A DNA stretch of 64,000 nucleotides from Anaerolineales bacterium (GTDB lineage: Bacteria > Chloroflexota > Anaerolineae > 4572-78 > J111), in the NCBI GenBank assembly GCA_015075185.1, contig JABTUW010000001.1:1054001-1118000 (forward strand), read 5' to 3'. The notes beneath the pieces were generated by a model that ran no database searches, was not told the origin of the DNA, and worked only from the letters and a program-made list of their open reading frames with translations. A program made the position numbers and the translations under genes. Positions within the stretch are counted from its first letter, which is position 1. Each line of letters starts with the position of its first letter. Positions 45,956-54,985 of this stretch are shown in pieces.

Positions 45956-47320
45956 ATGATCGAAAATTTGTTAAAGCGCGGTCCCGGTCAAATGGTAGCT
46001 TTTGTGCCTCAGCCCGACGCCAGCTCGCTGGCCGAAACGATGATCGCCTTTGCCAACGCGGATGGGGGGACGATTCTGATCGGCTTGAATGAGCAGGGGC
46101 AGGTGGTTGACTACATGATGGATGAGGCCGTGCAGGGCCACCTGGTGCGGGCGCTGCTCATGTGCCGCCCACCGGTCGTAACCGATTGGGAGCAGTATGA
46201 ACTGCCGGGCGGCATCGTCGTCGCGCTCAAAATTGCCCGCAGCCCGGAGCTGCATGCCCTGGCCGATGGCCGGGTATTGATCCGGGCAGGGGTGGAAAAC
46301 CGGCCCATGGGCGGTGAGGCGATTCGCCATCTGGCTGCGACCAAATCCAGCGGTGATTTCGAGAGCGAGCCGGTCAGTGGGGCGACCCTGGTTGACCTGG
46401 ACAAAACCCTTTTGGATGAGTATATGCGCCACCGGGCTGAGCGCGGCTACCGATCCACGGCCGGGGGGCTGCAGGACCACCTGGTTGACATGGGGGCGAT
46501 GATCGAGGACGGTACGCCCACGGTCGCCGGGATGCTGCTGTTTGGCAAGCACCCGCAGACGTTTTTGCCGCAGAGCGGGCTTATTTTTGTAAAATTCCTG
46601 GGCAAAGAGGCGCGGGGCCGCGATGGGCTGGCCGGCTATGGCCGGCGGGTTGAAGTTGAAGGGCCGGCTGCCCGGATCATCGAGCGAGCCTGGCAGGTGG
46701 TCAACGAAGAGATGCGGGTCGAAGCGGTGGTTAACGGGCTAAAACGAGAAGAAATGCCGGAGTATCCCCGCTTTGCCGTGCGCGAGGCCCTGGTCAATGC
46801 CGTCTGCCACCGCGATTATCGTCTGAGCGGGCGGCGGGTCGAGATCCGCATGTACGAAGACCGGCTGGAGGTCATCAGCCCCGGCGGCCTGCCCGGCTAC
46901 ATCACTCTCGATAACATCGTCGAGGAGCATTTTTCGCGCAATCCCCGGCTGGTCGCCGGGCTGTTCCAATGGGGCTACATTGAAGAATTGGGTCTGGGGA
47001 TTGACCGGATGATTGAGGAGATGCTGCAGCATGGCCATGCCGCCCCCAATTTTGAGGCCAAGCCTTACTCGTTTACGGTGCGGCTGCACAACACTTTGGA
47101 GCGCAGCCCGGTTAAAAATTGGCCGAGCAATATGAACGAGCGCCAGCTACGGGCGATGAATTTGATCGAAGAAATCGGGCGTATCACCAATCGCGATTAT
47201 CGCCAGCTCTGCCCGGAGGTCAACCCGGAAACGCTCCGGTTGGATTTGGTGGATTTGGTAGATAAGGGCTTGTTGTTGAAGATTGGCGATAAAAAGGGGA
47301 CGTACTACATTTTGAAGTGA
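45956..47320 (+). CDS. AlbA_2/Schlafen-type putative DNA-binding regulator
   Basis: A 454-residue protein. N-terminal AlbA_2 domain (about 10-120: AFANADGGTILIGLNEQGQV), a middle RecG/HATPase_c_4-like region (about 180-370: PRFAVREALVNAVCHRDYRLSG and RLEVISPGGLPGYI), and a C-terminal winged helix (about 390-454). Such proteins are usually annotated as predicted transcriptional regulators; some serve in phage defence. No partner is encoded next to it. A terminator follows at 47341. Confidence 0.83.
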   Translation: MIENLLKRGPGQMVAFVPQPDASSLAETMIAFANADGGTILIGLNEQGQVVDYMMDEAVQGHLVRALLMCRPPVVTDWEQYELPGGIVVALKIARSPELHALADGRVLIRAGVENRPMGGEAIRHLAATKSSGDFESEPVSGATLVDLDKTLLDEYMRHRAERGYRSTAGGLQDHLVDMGAMIEDGTPTVAGMLLFGKHPQTFLPQSGLIFVKFLGKEARGRDGLAGYGRRVEVEGPAARIIERAWQVVNEEMRVEAVVNGLKREEMPEYPRFAVREALVNAVCHRDYRLSGRRVEIRMYEDRLEVISPGGLPGYITLDNIVEEHFSRNPRLVAGLFQWGYIEELGLGIDRMIEEMLQHGHAAPNFEAKPYSFTVRLHNTLERSPVKNWPSNMNERQLRAMNLIEEIGRITNRDYRQLCPEVNPETLRLDLVDLVDKGLLLKIGDKKGTYYILK

Positions 47321-47340
47321 TCTCGTTTTTCCAACAGGTC

Positions 47341-47370
47341 AGAGCAGGCTGAAAACCTGCTCTACTTTTT
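47341..47370 (+). terminator. Terminator of the AlbA_2 gene
   Basis: AGAGCAGG (47341-47348) and CCTGCTCT (47356-47363), followed by ACTTTTT. Confidence 0.8.
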
Positions 47371-47471
47371 CTTTAGGATTTTGTGAAGGATTTATAACGT
47401 GCCCAGGTAAAAAAAGGAAGGTTTTAACGTAAATACAGGCTAAAAATAGAATAAAATAAACCGGAGGACGC

Positions 47472-48515
47472 ATGGGGCAGTTGAGGATACGGGTCTGGGC
47501 GAGAGTTTTGTTAGGCGTATTAATGGGATTGGTTTTAACGTTGAGTTGGGTCAGTGGGGTTGGTCTGGCTGAATCGCCCGATCAATCGGCGATGCTGTCT
47601 GCGCCCTCCAGTTCAAACACCAACGACCCGCCGGTTCTACCCTACGCTTATGCTCGTGTTGTCACGCACAATGTGCTGGTGTATGAAACAACCGGCATTA
47701 CCCCGGTTCGCTCGCTGGGAGCAGGCTATGTCTGGGTCAGCCTGGCCCATTCCCGGCCCATTACCCTCAACGAGCAGGCCTGGTACGTCATCAACGAGAA
47801 TGAGTACGTCCGGGCCGACCAGCTCTCCCCCTTTACTCCCTCCACCTTTCAAGGAATTACCCTAACCGATACGCCGGTACAACCTTTTGCCTGGCTGGTT
47901 TTTGATATGTGGGCCTCGGCTGCACCCGGCGTACCTGCCGGCAGCGGCGCCCCCCTGTTCAAGCGTTACACCTTAGTGACAATTTTTGAAGAGCAGCCTG
48001 TCGGCGACCGGTTTTGGTACCGGATTGGGCCGGACCAGTGGCTGGAACAGGGGAACCTGGGGATAGTCAAACCGATAGCCCGACCGCAGGAGATTGGACC
48101 TAACGACCAGTGGATCGAGATTAATCTGTACGAGCAAACTCTGGCTGCTTACGAGGGCGACCGGATGGTCTACGCCACGCTTGTTTCGTCGGGCTTGCCT
48201 TATTGGCAAACTCCGCCAGGACTTTTCCGCGTCTGGGTCAAGGTCCAGCAGGGCAAAATGAGCGGGCGAGACGGCTATCCCGACTACTATTATCTGGAAG
48301 ATGTCCCCTGGACCCTGTATTTCAACGGGCCAGTTGCTCTGCACGGAGCTTACTGGCACGACAAATTTGGCCTGCGTCACTCCCACGGCTGTGTGAACTT
48401 GACCCCCAAGGACGCCCTGTGGTTATTTAATTGGGCTACGCCCGTGACCAGCCGCTACAATTATACCCTGGCCACGGAAGAAAATCCGGGGACGTGGGTC
48501 TGGGTGCATGAGTAG
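47472..48515 (+). CDS. Exported L,D-transpeptidase (YkuD family)
   Basis: A 347-residue protein. Signal peptide with hydrophobic LLGVLMGLVLTLSWVSGV. The C-terminal YkuD domain (about 215-340) shows INLYEQTLAAYEGDRMVYATLVSSG, HGAYWHDKFG and SHGCVNLTPKDA with catalytic His and Cys. It forms 3-3 crosslinks in peptidoglycan or links proteins to it, outside the membrane. Its presence argues for a peptidoglycan wall. The middle region (about 60-210) probably holds SH3-like repeats. CGGAGGA precedes the ATG. Confidence 0.9.
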   Translation: MGQLRIRVWARVLLGVLMGLVLTLSWVSGVGLAESPDQSAMLSAPSSSNTNDPPVLPYAYARVVTHNVLVYETTGITPVRSLGAGYVWVSLAHSRPITLNEQAWYVINENEYVRADQLSPFTPSTFQGITLTDTPVQPFAWLVFDMWASAAPGVPAGSGAPLFKRYTLVTIFEEQPVGDRFWYRIGPDQWLEQGNLGIVKPIARPQEIGPNDQWIEINLYEQTLAAYEGDRMVYATLVSSGLPYWQTPPGLFRVWVKVQQGKMSGRDGYPDYYYLEDVPWTLYFNGPVALHGAYWHDKFGLRHSHGCVNLTPKDALWLFNWATPVTSRYNYTLATEENPGTWVWVHE

Positions 48516-48540
48516 TAGGACAAGCTTAAGCTTGTCTTAC
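48515..48540. repeat. Palindrome between convergent genes (GTAGGACAAGCTT family)
   Basis: GTAGGACAAGCTT (48515-48527) and its near-perfect complement (48528-48540) overlap the ends of both neighbouring genes. Related to 20957-20982. It could serve as a two-way terminator. Confidence 0.65.
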
Positions 48541-49238
48541 TTGCCGTTTTTCACTTCCTCTCGATGAATCACCCCATCCAGCATGATAATAACCCGATCC
48601 GCAAACTCGGCCATGCGCGGGTCGTGGGTAACGTAAATAACGGTTTTACCCTGTTCCTGGTTGAGCTGGCGGATCAGGCGCATCACTTCAAAACCGGTTT
48701 CGGAGTCCAAGTCACCGGTCATCTCGTCGCCGATGATAATCGGTGGATCATTGGCCAGAGCGCGGGCAATAGCCACCCGCTGCTGCTGCCCGCCGGATAG
48801 TTCACTGGGGTAGTGGTCCATACGGTCGGCCAGCCCGACCTGCTCCAGCAACATCTCGGTGCGAGCTTTGCGCTCTTTGCGTTTGAGCTGTCTGGCGAGC
48901 ACCATCGGCGCTTCGACGTTTTCAAAAGCGGTAAAGTTATTAAGCAGGTTGAAGGTTTGAAAGATAAAGCCCAGCTTCTGCAGGCGCAGGCGGGCTACCT
49001 GTTCTTCTTTCATCGCTACCAGATTCTCGCCGTCAATCACAATATGGCCCCGGCCCGGCTCATCCAGACCGCCCAATAGATTGAGTAGGGTAGTTTTGCC
49101 GGAGCCACTCGGCCCCATCAGACACAGCATTTCGCCTCGAGCCACGTCAATGGTCACACCACGCAGGGCGGGCACGGCCTCTTTGCCCATCAGATAACTT
49201 TTATGGATGTTGTCTACACAGATGATCGGATCAGACAT
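48537..49238 (-). CDS. ABC transporter ATPase, LolD/MacB family
   Basis: A 233-residue protein. Walker A GPSGSGKTTLLN, Q-loop FIFQTFNLL, signature LSGGQQQRVAIARAL, then an unusual Walker B end IIGDEMTGDLDS where most members have ADEPTGNLD; the catalytic Glu is kept. H-loop YVTHDP. It should energise a FtsX-like permease for lipoprotein, peptide or drug export, but none is encoded beside it. Start at 49238 (MSDPIICVDN). Confidence 0.86.
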   Translation of the reverse strand: MSDPIICVDNIHKSYLMGKEAVPALRGVTIDVARGEMLCLMGPSGSGKTTLLNLLGGLDEPGRGHIVIDGENLVAMKEEQVARLRLQKLGFIFQTFNLLNNFTAFENVEAPMVLARQLKRKERKARTEMLLEQVGLADRMDHYPSELSGGQQQRVAIARALANDPPIIIGDEMTGDLDSETGFEVMRLIRQLNQEQGKTVIYVTHDPRMAEFADRVIIMLDGVIHREEVKNGK

Positions 49239-49312
49239 ATTTTGGATTTTGGATTTATACCGCAAGGGTATCCTTTAGGACGATTTACGATTTTCGGGCC
49301 ACGCTTTGCGCC

Positions 49313-49657
49313 TCACATCTCACGCTTCGACGGGTATTTTCGTTCATTCTTGGCTAATTTATCAAAAACTATCTCAGCTATATCCAGCTCCATTATATCA
49401 GCCAGGCTGAAGCAGTAGATGAACACGTCGGCCAGTTCCTCGGCGATGGCCTGCCGGGCGGCCGGGTCGGCCTGGGGCAGAGCGGCGGCTTCGACGGTGG
49501 TCAGCCACTGGAAATGCTCCATCAATTCGGCCGCCTCGATGGCAATGGACATGCTCAAATTTTTGGGGGAGTGAAACTGCCGCCACGCCCGCGCATCTCT
49601 AAACTCGCGCACTGCCTGCTGAATAGCGGCGATGGAAGTGACGTTTGTTAGACCCAT
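49313..49657 (-). CDS. MazG-like nucleotide pyrophosphohydrolase
   Basis: A 114-residue protein. The all-alpha NTP-PPase site is visible: IEAAELMEHF and EELADVFIYCFSLAD give the EExxE...ExxD metal-binding pattern. It hydrolyses abnormal or excess nucleoside triphosphates to monophosphates and PPi. GAGGAGAA precedes ATG 49657; sequence further upstream is repeat-like. Confidence 0.87.
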   Translation of the reverse strand: MGLTNVTSIAAIQQAVREFRDARAWRQFHSPKNLSMSIAIEAAELMEHFQWLTTVEAAALPQADPAARQAIAEELADVFIYCFSLADIMELDIAEIVFDKLAKNERKYPSKREM

Positions 49658-49843
49658 ATTCTCCTCACATCCTGACCGCCGACCATTGACCACTGACCGC
49701 CGCTCGATGATAGACTCAGTAGAGCCAAAATTTGAGGAGCTAGCACGCCCATGTGCGGCTCCGTTTGGCACGTAGGCGTACCTCACTCCTCGAAGATCGG
49801 ATCCACTGAGACTTATCTTTTTCGGCGGTCGGCAGTCGGCGGT

Positions 49844-51139
49844 CTACTTTTCCTTTATCTTCAACACCACCGCACTGCTGCCCACAAAAAAGAGCACGGC
49901 CAGGCCAAAGACAACCATGTAGCCGGCAGTGGTTGTGCCGGTCAGCCCGTTTAAGCCGTCAATGATGGGACCGCCCAGCCGTCCGCTAATACTGCCCAGC
50001 ACCGTTGCCGCGTTGGCCAGGCCCAGGTAGAGCGCGCCCTCTCCTTTGGGCACGATGTCGGTAGCCAAGGCCCAACTGGCGCTGGTAAAAATCCCGGCCC
50101 CAACAGCCAGGAGTCCTCCCGCCAGGAAGAGCAGATTGACATCGCGCAGAACGATAAACAGCAAAGCCCCGGCGGCAGCCAGCAGCCCGGCGGCGACCAG
50201 CAGCGGCCGGCGGCCAATCCGGTCGGCCAAGGCCCCGGCGGGCAAAACCAGGAGAAAAACGCCCGCGCCGAGCAGCAAAATAATCCGGCTGCTCAAGGCC
50301 TGGGTTTCGGCGGGGGACAGGTTGAGCACGTCTTGCATGTAGTTCAAGAGAAAGGTCCGCATGGAAATTGCCGCCGCCCAAAAAAGAAAGCGATTGGCCA
50401 TCCACCAGGGCAAGGCCGGGGGCAAATGGCCGAGATTAAGCTTAAACAGGGCCAACGGGTTTTCAAAGGTAGATGAGGACGGGGCAGCGCTCGCAGCCGG
50501 ACCCCGGCGGAGGGTCTGCAAGGTCAGCCAGAGGATAAGCCAGAGCAGGCCCACTACCGCCAGCGGCGCGGCCCATAAATTGCCCTCCGCCAGGGTTAAC
50601 CCGGCCAGCCCGACTCCAATGACTGCGCCGGTCGCTTCCAGCACTGTTTTAAGGCCGGCCATCGTGCCATGCTGCAACACCGGCACCCGGTCGGGCACCA
50701 GGGCCTGCCACGGACCCTGAACTGTGTTGGAACTCAGCGAAACCAGGATGACGGCCAGGAGCAGCAGCCACAGGTTATGCGCGCCGGCTACCAGGGCCAG
50801 GGCCAGGGTGAGGCCGATCACCCCGGCCAGCAGAAAAGGGACGCGCCGGCCCCAGCGAGTCTGGCTGCGGTCGCTCCACCGGCCGACGAGCGGCTGGGCA
50901 AAAAGGGCCACGACCAGGCTAGTAATGGTGATCAGGCTGAGCGTGGAATTTTTGAGGGCCGGCGGAGCCAACAGCCGGACTTTTTCGGTGTAAATGAAGG
51001 GGTCCAGAATGTTGAGCGCCGCGGTCAGTCCCAGCCCAAACAGGCCCAGCCCGACCAAGAAGGGTAGGCTGCGGGTTTCGAGGCTGGAAGAAGTATCCGG
51101 TTGGACGCGATTTTGGAGTTCCTGGCTAGTTATTTCCAT
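49844..51139 (-). CDS. MFS transporter (SLC45/GPH-like)
   Basis: A 431-residue protein with about 12 hydrophobic helices. The loop after helix 2 reads GRWSDRSQTRWGRRVPF, the MFS signature in the SLC45/GPH style, and the second half repeats it as GALADRIGRRPLL. The substrate may be a disaccharide or glycoside, going by the likeness, but is not certain. Start at 51139 (MEITSQ). Alone and divergent from the RNA candidate at 51203. Confidence 0.8.
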   Translation of the reverse strand: MEITSQELQNRVQPDTSSSLETRSLPFLVGLGLFGLGLTAALNILDPFIYTEKVRLLAPPALKNSTLSLITITSLVVALFAQPLVGRWSDRSQTRWGRRVPFLLAGVIGLTLALALVAGAHNLWLLLLAVILVSLSSNTVQGPWQALVPDRVPVLQHGTMAGLKTVLEATGAVIGVGLAGLTLAEGNLWAAPLAVVGLLWLILWLTLQTLRRGPAASAAPSSSTFENPLALFKLNLGHLPPALPWWMANRFLFWAAAISMRTFLLNYMQDVLNLSPAETQALSSRIILLLGAGVFLLVLPAGALADRIGRRPLLVAAGLLAAAGALLFIVLRDVNLLFLAGGLLAVGAGIFTSASWALATDIVPKGEGALYLGLANAATVLGSISGRLGGPIIDGLNGLTGTTTAGYMVVFGLAVLFFVGSSAVVLKIKEK

Positions 51140-51202
51140 AGCAAACGAGGGGGATTGTAGCACAAAATATATGGAACAGAAACTATACCGTTTTACTTGG
51201 GG

Positions 51203-51231
51203 TTGTCGTAAAGACTAAAAACTGATACAAT
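51203..51231 (+). promoter_or_regulatory. Sigma70-type promoter of the structured RNA
   Basis: -35 TTGTCG (51203-51208), 17-base spacer, -10 TACAAT (51226-51231). Confidence 0.7.
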
Positions 51232-51237
51232 GGGGAG

Positions 51238-51355
51238 AAATTGAAAGAATCCGTTGCAGCGGATTTTAGCCCGGATCAGGTGAGCGACCACCCAACCCGG
51301 TCATGGTTGCTTATGGTAGCATACCCGCGCCGCCTGATCAAAAGGCGGCGTTTTT
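51238..51355 (+). ncRNA. Candidate small structured RNA or leader, about 118 nt
   Basis: It begins 6-7 bases after the -10 box and ends in a textbook terminator: stem CGCCGCCT (51328-51335)/AGGCGGCG (51343-51350) with five T. A 5' hairpin AATCCG/CGGATT lies at 51248-51265, and the middle part (51266-51325) is GC-rich with further pairing options (e.g. CCCGG twice). No open frame of note. It is either a free RNA or a leader that can terminate before the gene at 51404. It does not match SRP RNA, 6S RNA or tmRNA by motif, and I know no riboswitch class it fits. Confidence 0.55.
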
Positions 51356-51403
51356 GTTTGAGAGCTGCGGGTGATGCTGTTAAAGGCAGAGGAGAATTAT
51401 CAG

Positions 51404-51865
51404 ATGACTGACACCTGGCTAGATGAACTTTATCAGATGCACAATGAGGACAAGGCCAAACAGCAAACTTTACAAAAGAGTGACCCCCTGGATTTAAGCG
51501 TTCTATCTAAAAATCGGGTTGAATTGGCAGCCGCCGTTATGCGGAGTGTCAATGCTCATAACTTGATACGTCGCTTGCAAAGCGCCTTGCTGGGAGGTAA
51601 GGGGATAATTTATATATTTGACAGCAAAGATGATTATGATCGGGTCATTAGTTTAGTCTGGCAAGGTCCTATTTCTAACGCGCGCAAACCTAACCCGGAA
51701 GACCCAACCGAATATCAATACATTTCTGTGGGTGCGCGGGGCAAAAGGCTTTATGTGAATGACCAAGAAGTTTCATCTCTTACCCCGGAGGCTTTAAAGA
51801 AAGCACTCGTTGAAGCGGCCAAAAAGCCGGGCAAAATCAAACGTGGCAACCAGACCAAGAAGTAA
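51404..51865 (+). CDS. Protein of unknown function, lysine-rich C-terminus
   Basis: A 153-residue, soluble protein. N-terminal helices (WLDELYQMHNEDKAKQQ, ELAAAVMRSVNAHNLIRRL), then a mixed part with GKGIIYIFDSKDDYDRVISLVW and YQYISVGARGKRLYVNDQEV, and a basic tail KKPGKIKRGNQTKK that might touch nucleic acid. GAGGAG sits 9 bases before ATG 51404. The structured RNA at 51238 lies directly upstream. I do not recognise the family. Confidence 0.62.
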   Translation: MTDTWLDELYQMHNEDKAKQQTLQKSDPLDLSVLSKNRVELAAAVMRSVNAHNLIRRLQSALLGGKGIIYIFDSKDDYDRVISLVWQGPISNARKPNPEDPTEYQYISVGARGKRLYVNDQEVSSLTPEALKKALVEAAKKPGKIKRGNQTKK

Positions 51866-51913
51866 ATCCTAATTTGTTCTGTCTTGGCTTAGAAATACGA
51901 TCTAGGAGGTCTT

Positions 51914-52165
51914 ATGTGGCTAGTTTATTTGCGATTTGATGACAACAACGAAATCAAAACCTATCACGTCACAGAAATTAACAAAATCGAAGCTGAGAAA
52001 ATCTTGGCTTTGGCCGAAAAGCATGGGCTTAGTGCTACATCAAAGTTGGTAAAATACGCTATTTTTTATGCACACGCTACGATCAAGCCCAAGCATGTGC
52101 CAAATTTCCATTTTTACAAAGGCAATGAGTTTACCAGCCGATGGGAAAAAGTTAAGGCGAGTTAA
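51914..52165 (+). CDS. Small protein of unknown function
   Basis: An 83-residue protein with an alpha/beta pattern: MWLVYLRFDDNNEIKTYHV, a helix IEAEKILALAEKHGL, and a basic aromatic end (HVPNFHFYKGNEF). A strong AGGAGGT ribosome site precedes the ATG, 48 bases after the previous gene, so the two are probably one operon. Unknown family. Confidence 0.62.
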   Translation: MWLVYLRFDDNNEIKTYHVTEINKIEAEKILALAEKHGLSATSKLVKYAIFYAHATIKPKHVPNFHFYKGNEFTSRWEKVKAS

Positions 52166-52325
52166 TCGAGTCGGTTATTGTCATGCCAACCAAACTAACC
52201 CCCCAGGAAGTTGTAGCCAACTGGCGTATCGTTGTCCCCCAAGAATGACCTGTCACCAGGAACATTTTATTGATCTCTTGATGATACCTTTCAGAAAGGG
52301 TATAATACCTTCCAGAGAGGAAATC

Positions 52326-53639
52326 ATGATGTCATTCAAGCGGTCAGTCACCCTAATTTATCTAATCCTAATTATCGCGCATCTGATTGCGCCGCTGGCC
52401 TCGGCCCAGGAGGCGGACAAAGAGGTGCTGGTGGTGGATCTTACCGGCCCGGTCACGCCGATTATGCTCAGCCTGATCGAGCGCTCCATCGCCGAGGCGG
52501 ATAGCCGCAATGCGGAGGCGCTGGTGCTCCGCCTGGACACGCCCGGCGGCAGCGTTGACCTGACCAAGAGCATTATTCAGGCGATCATTGCCGCGGATGT
52601 GCCGATTGTCGTCTATGTCTGGCCGCCGGGGGGACATGCGGCGTCGGCGGGCACATTCATTACCCTGGCCGGCCACGTTGCGGCGATGGCTCCCCGGACC
52701 AGCATCGGCGCGGCCAGTCCGATTGACGGCAGCGGGGCCGAAATTGACGAAACCCTGCGCGCTAAAATTCAGAACATTCTCGTGGCTGACATCAAGGGTC
52801 TGGCCGACCGGCGGGGTGAAAAGGCGTTAGAATGGGCGGAGCAGGCCATTACCGAGGCCAAGGCCGCCAGCGCCGACGAGGCCCTCGATCTGGGGGTGAT
52901 TGACTTTGTGGCCAGAGACCTCGACGATTTGCTCCAACAGGTGGATGGCTTCAAGGTCGAGGTGGCCGGTGACGAAGTGACTCTGGCTACTGCCGACGCC
53001 AACGTTAGCTTTCTGGAAATAACGGCAATCGAAGAGCTGTTAGGCATTCTAACCAACCCGACCATTGCCCTGTTCCTCATCTCCATCGGCGGGCTGGCTA
53101 TCGTTTATGAAATTGCTAATCCCGGCGGCTACATGAGCGGCGTGATCGGCGTCATTTGTCTGCTGATTGGCCTCTACGCCCTGGGGCAGTTACCGGTCAA
53201 TTATGCCGGCCTGGGTTTGATTCTGCTGGCTCTGGCCTTGTTTGGAGCGGAGTTTTTTGTCCACAGCCACGGGGCCCTCACTACCGGTGGAGTAGCTGCC
53301 TTCATTATCGGGGCACTCATCCTCTTTAACACCGACGAATTTACCTACCAGCTTCCCTGGCCTTCCATCGTCGGTATTCCGGCGGCGATAGCCGTAATCC
53401 TGGCCTTTGCCGTGCGGAAAGCCTGGCAGGCTCGCCAGGCCAAGCCGGTCACGGGGCAGGAAGGCTTGCTGGGGTCTATTGGAACGGTCAAAGTGGCTTT
53501 GGAGCCTGAGGGCAGTGTTTTTATCTGGGGCGAGCGCTGGCAGGCGACCAGCGCCAACGGCCAGCCGATTCAGGCCGGTGAGCGGGTCAAAGTGACGGCA
53601 ATTGATGGTTTACATTTGAGGGTGGAGAAAATAGCCTAA
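52326..53639 (+). CDS. NfeD-family membrane serine protease (long form)
   Basis: A 437-residue protein. Signal peptide (LILIIAHLIAPLASA), ClpP-like serine protease domain (about 30-220) with LRLDTPGGSVD and the nucleophile motif GGHAASAGTFI, then four or five transmembrane helices (about 245-375) and a C-terminal OB-type NfeD domain (GLLGSIGTVKVALEPEGSVFIWGERWQA). The family cuts membrane proteins, classically with a slipin/stomatin partner, which is not encoded next to it. ATG at 52326 follows GAGAGG; a tandem ATG lies at 52329. Confidence 0.9.
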   Translation: MMSFKRSVTLIYLILIIAHLIAPLASAQEADKEVLVVDLTGPVTPIMLSLIERSIAEADSRNAEALVLRLDTPGGSVDLTKSIIQAIIAADVPIVVYVWPPGGHAASAGTFITLAGHVAAMAPRTSIGAASPIDGSGAEIDETLRAKIQNILVADIKGLADRRGEKALEWAEQAITEAKAASADEALDLGVIDFVARDLDDLLQQVDGFKVEVAGDEVTLATADANVSFLEITAIEELLGILTNPTIALFLISIGGLAIVYEIANPGGYMSGVIGVICLLIGLYALGQLPVNYAGLGLILLALALFGAEFFVHSHGALTTGGVAAFIIGALILFNTDEFTYQLPWPSIVGIPAAIAVILAFAVRKAWQARQAKPVTGQEGLLGSIGTVKVALEPEGSVFIWGERWQATSANGQPIQAGERVKVTAIDGLHLRVEKIA

Positions 53640-54267
53640 GTTGGTCATCGTGATTCTAACTATTTTCATATGTATTTCTAAGAAATTTCTTATAAATATA
53701 ATGTACTAGTAATAGTAGTAAGTTGTCATCTACTTCACATATTAACCCTTTATCCGCAATCTACTTTGCCCCTTAACATACAATAGAAAAAAATTAATAA
53801 ATACCTTACCTGGTAGTAGGGTCAATTATTGGATGTTTATCCTCCCTGTAGAAGAAAACCAGCACACTGCGGTATAAATAAAGCTATAGTTCGGAGTGAC
53901 AATTTTAGTTGATTTACCCCCAAAGTGTTATGACAAACTATTGGGTTCTTCTGCCGTACTGTATTAGTCATTAGAGGAGACCATGAATTGACTTCATTCG
54001 TGTATCCCTTCTCTTCGACAGGAGGGTTTTTTGTGTTAGTGGCTCCTGAGTTGATCTCTCCTCCTACCTATGACAAAGCGTGGCTTTACAGTGATCGAGT
54101 CTGCCACATGAAGCCAATTGCAGGGCCCAGTCCATTAATTCTTATACATTTACTCGAAACAATTTCGGTAAAGTTATTAACCTAATCGATAAATAGTTCG
54201 ATCGGCCAGGCTGCCTTTCTTTTTTGTTTCGGTTTTGCTTTGCCTTAGACGATAGGAGAAGATTGTG
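53640..54267. other. AT-rich gap without a supported gene
   Basis: About 630 bases, markedly AT-rich. A 65-codon open frame (53988-54185) lacks coding character. No clear repeat or terminator. The promoter of the regulator at 54268 must lie here but is not obvious. Confidence 0.45.
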
Positions 54268-54960
54268 ATGGCTAACACGTTGTTAGTTATTGAAGATGAC
54301 ATTGCTTTCAGCAATGCATTGCGGCTGATATTAACCAAAAGTGGTTTTCAAGTGCATGTGGCCCACAATGCTAATGTAGGCTTACAAAAAGCTTTTGCCC
54401 TCAACCCAGATGCGATTATCCTGGATATTATGCTGCCCGATTTGGACGGTTGGCAGATATGTTCTCGCCTCAAAGAGACATCCAATATACCAATTATTAT
54501 GCTAACCGCCTTTGGCTCAGAGGAAAATGTAATTAAAGGTCTAGATTTGGGGGCTGATGGATATATTATCAAGCCTGTTACGGCTCAAGAGTTGGTGGCT
54601 CGTATCACCGCAATTCTACGGCGCGTCCCTCACTTAAATGGAAAAGATAATAATGACCGTAAGCATATCTTCACCTATGATAATCTGGTCATTGATTATG
54701 ATAGACACCAGGTAACTATCGGGGGCAAAAGCATTTATTTAAGTCCAACAGAGTTTCGTCTTTTATCAGTGCTAATCCAGCACCAAGGAATTACGCTTCC
54801 TCATAACTTTCTATTGCGAGAAGTTTGGGGATCAGAGTATGTGGGTGAAATAGATTGCTTACGTCTGTATATTAGTTACCTCCGTCGCAAGATTGAAACA
54901 GATCCAGTCAAGCCTGGCCTGATCTACAGTGAGTGGGGTGTTGGCTATCGGTTTGGATAG
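54268..54960 (+). CDS. OmpR/PhoB-type response regulator
   Basis: A 230-residue protein. Receiver domain (1-120): LLVIEDDIAF, phospho-acceptor Asp in AIILDIMLPDLDGW, Lys in YIIKPVT. Winged-helix output domain (about 135-230): YLSPTEFRLLSVLIQHQG and REVWGSEYVGEIDCLRLYISYLRRKIE. It binds DNA direct repeats when phosphorylated. No kinase gene is adjacent; the cytosolic kinases at 16915-20956 are far away, so the partner is unknown. GGAGAA precedes ATG 54268. Confidence 0.92.
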   Translation: MANTLLVIEDDIAFSNALRLILTKSGFQVHVAHNANVGLQKAFALNPDAIILDIMLPDLDGWQICSRLKETSNIPIIMLTAFGSEENVIKGLDLGADGYIIKPVTAQELVARITAILRRVPHLNGKDNNDRKHIFTYDNLVIDYDRHQVTIGGKSIYLSPTEFRLLSVLIQHQGITLPHNFLLREVWGSEYVGEIDCLRLYISYLRRKIETDPVKPGLIYSEWGVGYRFG

Positions 54961-54985
54961 GCTATTGGGGGCACTTCAGAGGTAT

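Noticed and set aside
51238..51355. Structured RNA considered as SRP RNA, 6S RNA or tmRNA
   Set aside because: The GGAAGCAGC-type SRP tetraloop motif, the 6S bubble and the tRNA-like ends are not seen.
53988..54185. 65-codon frame in the AT-rich gap
   Set aside because: No ribosome site, no family, and composition like the surrounding non-coding DNA.
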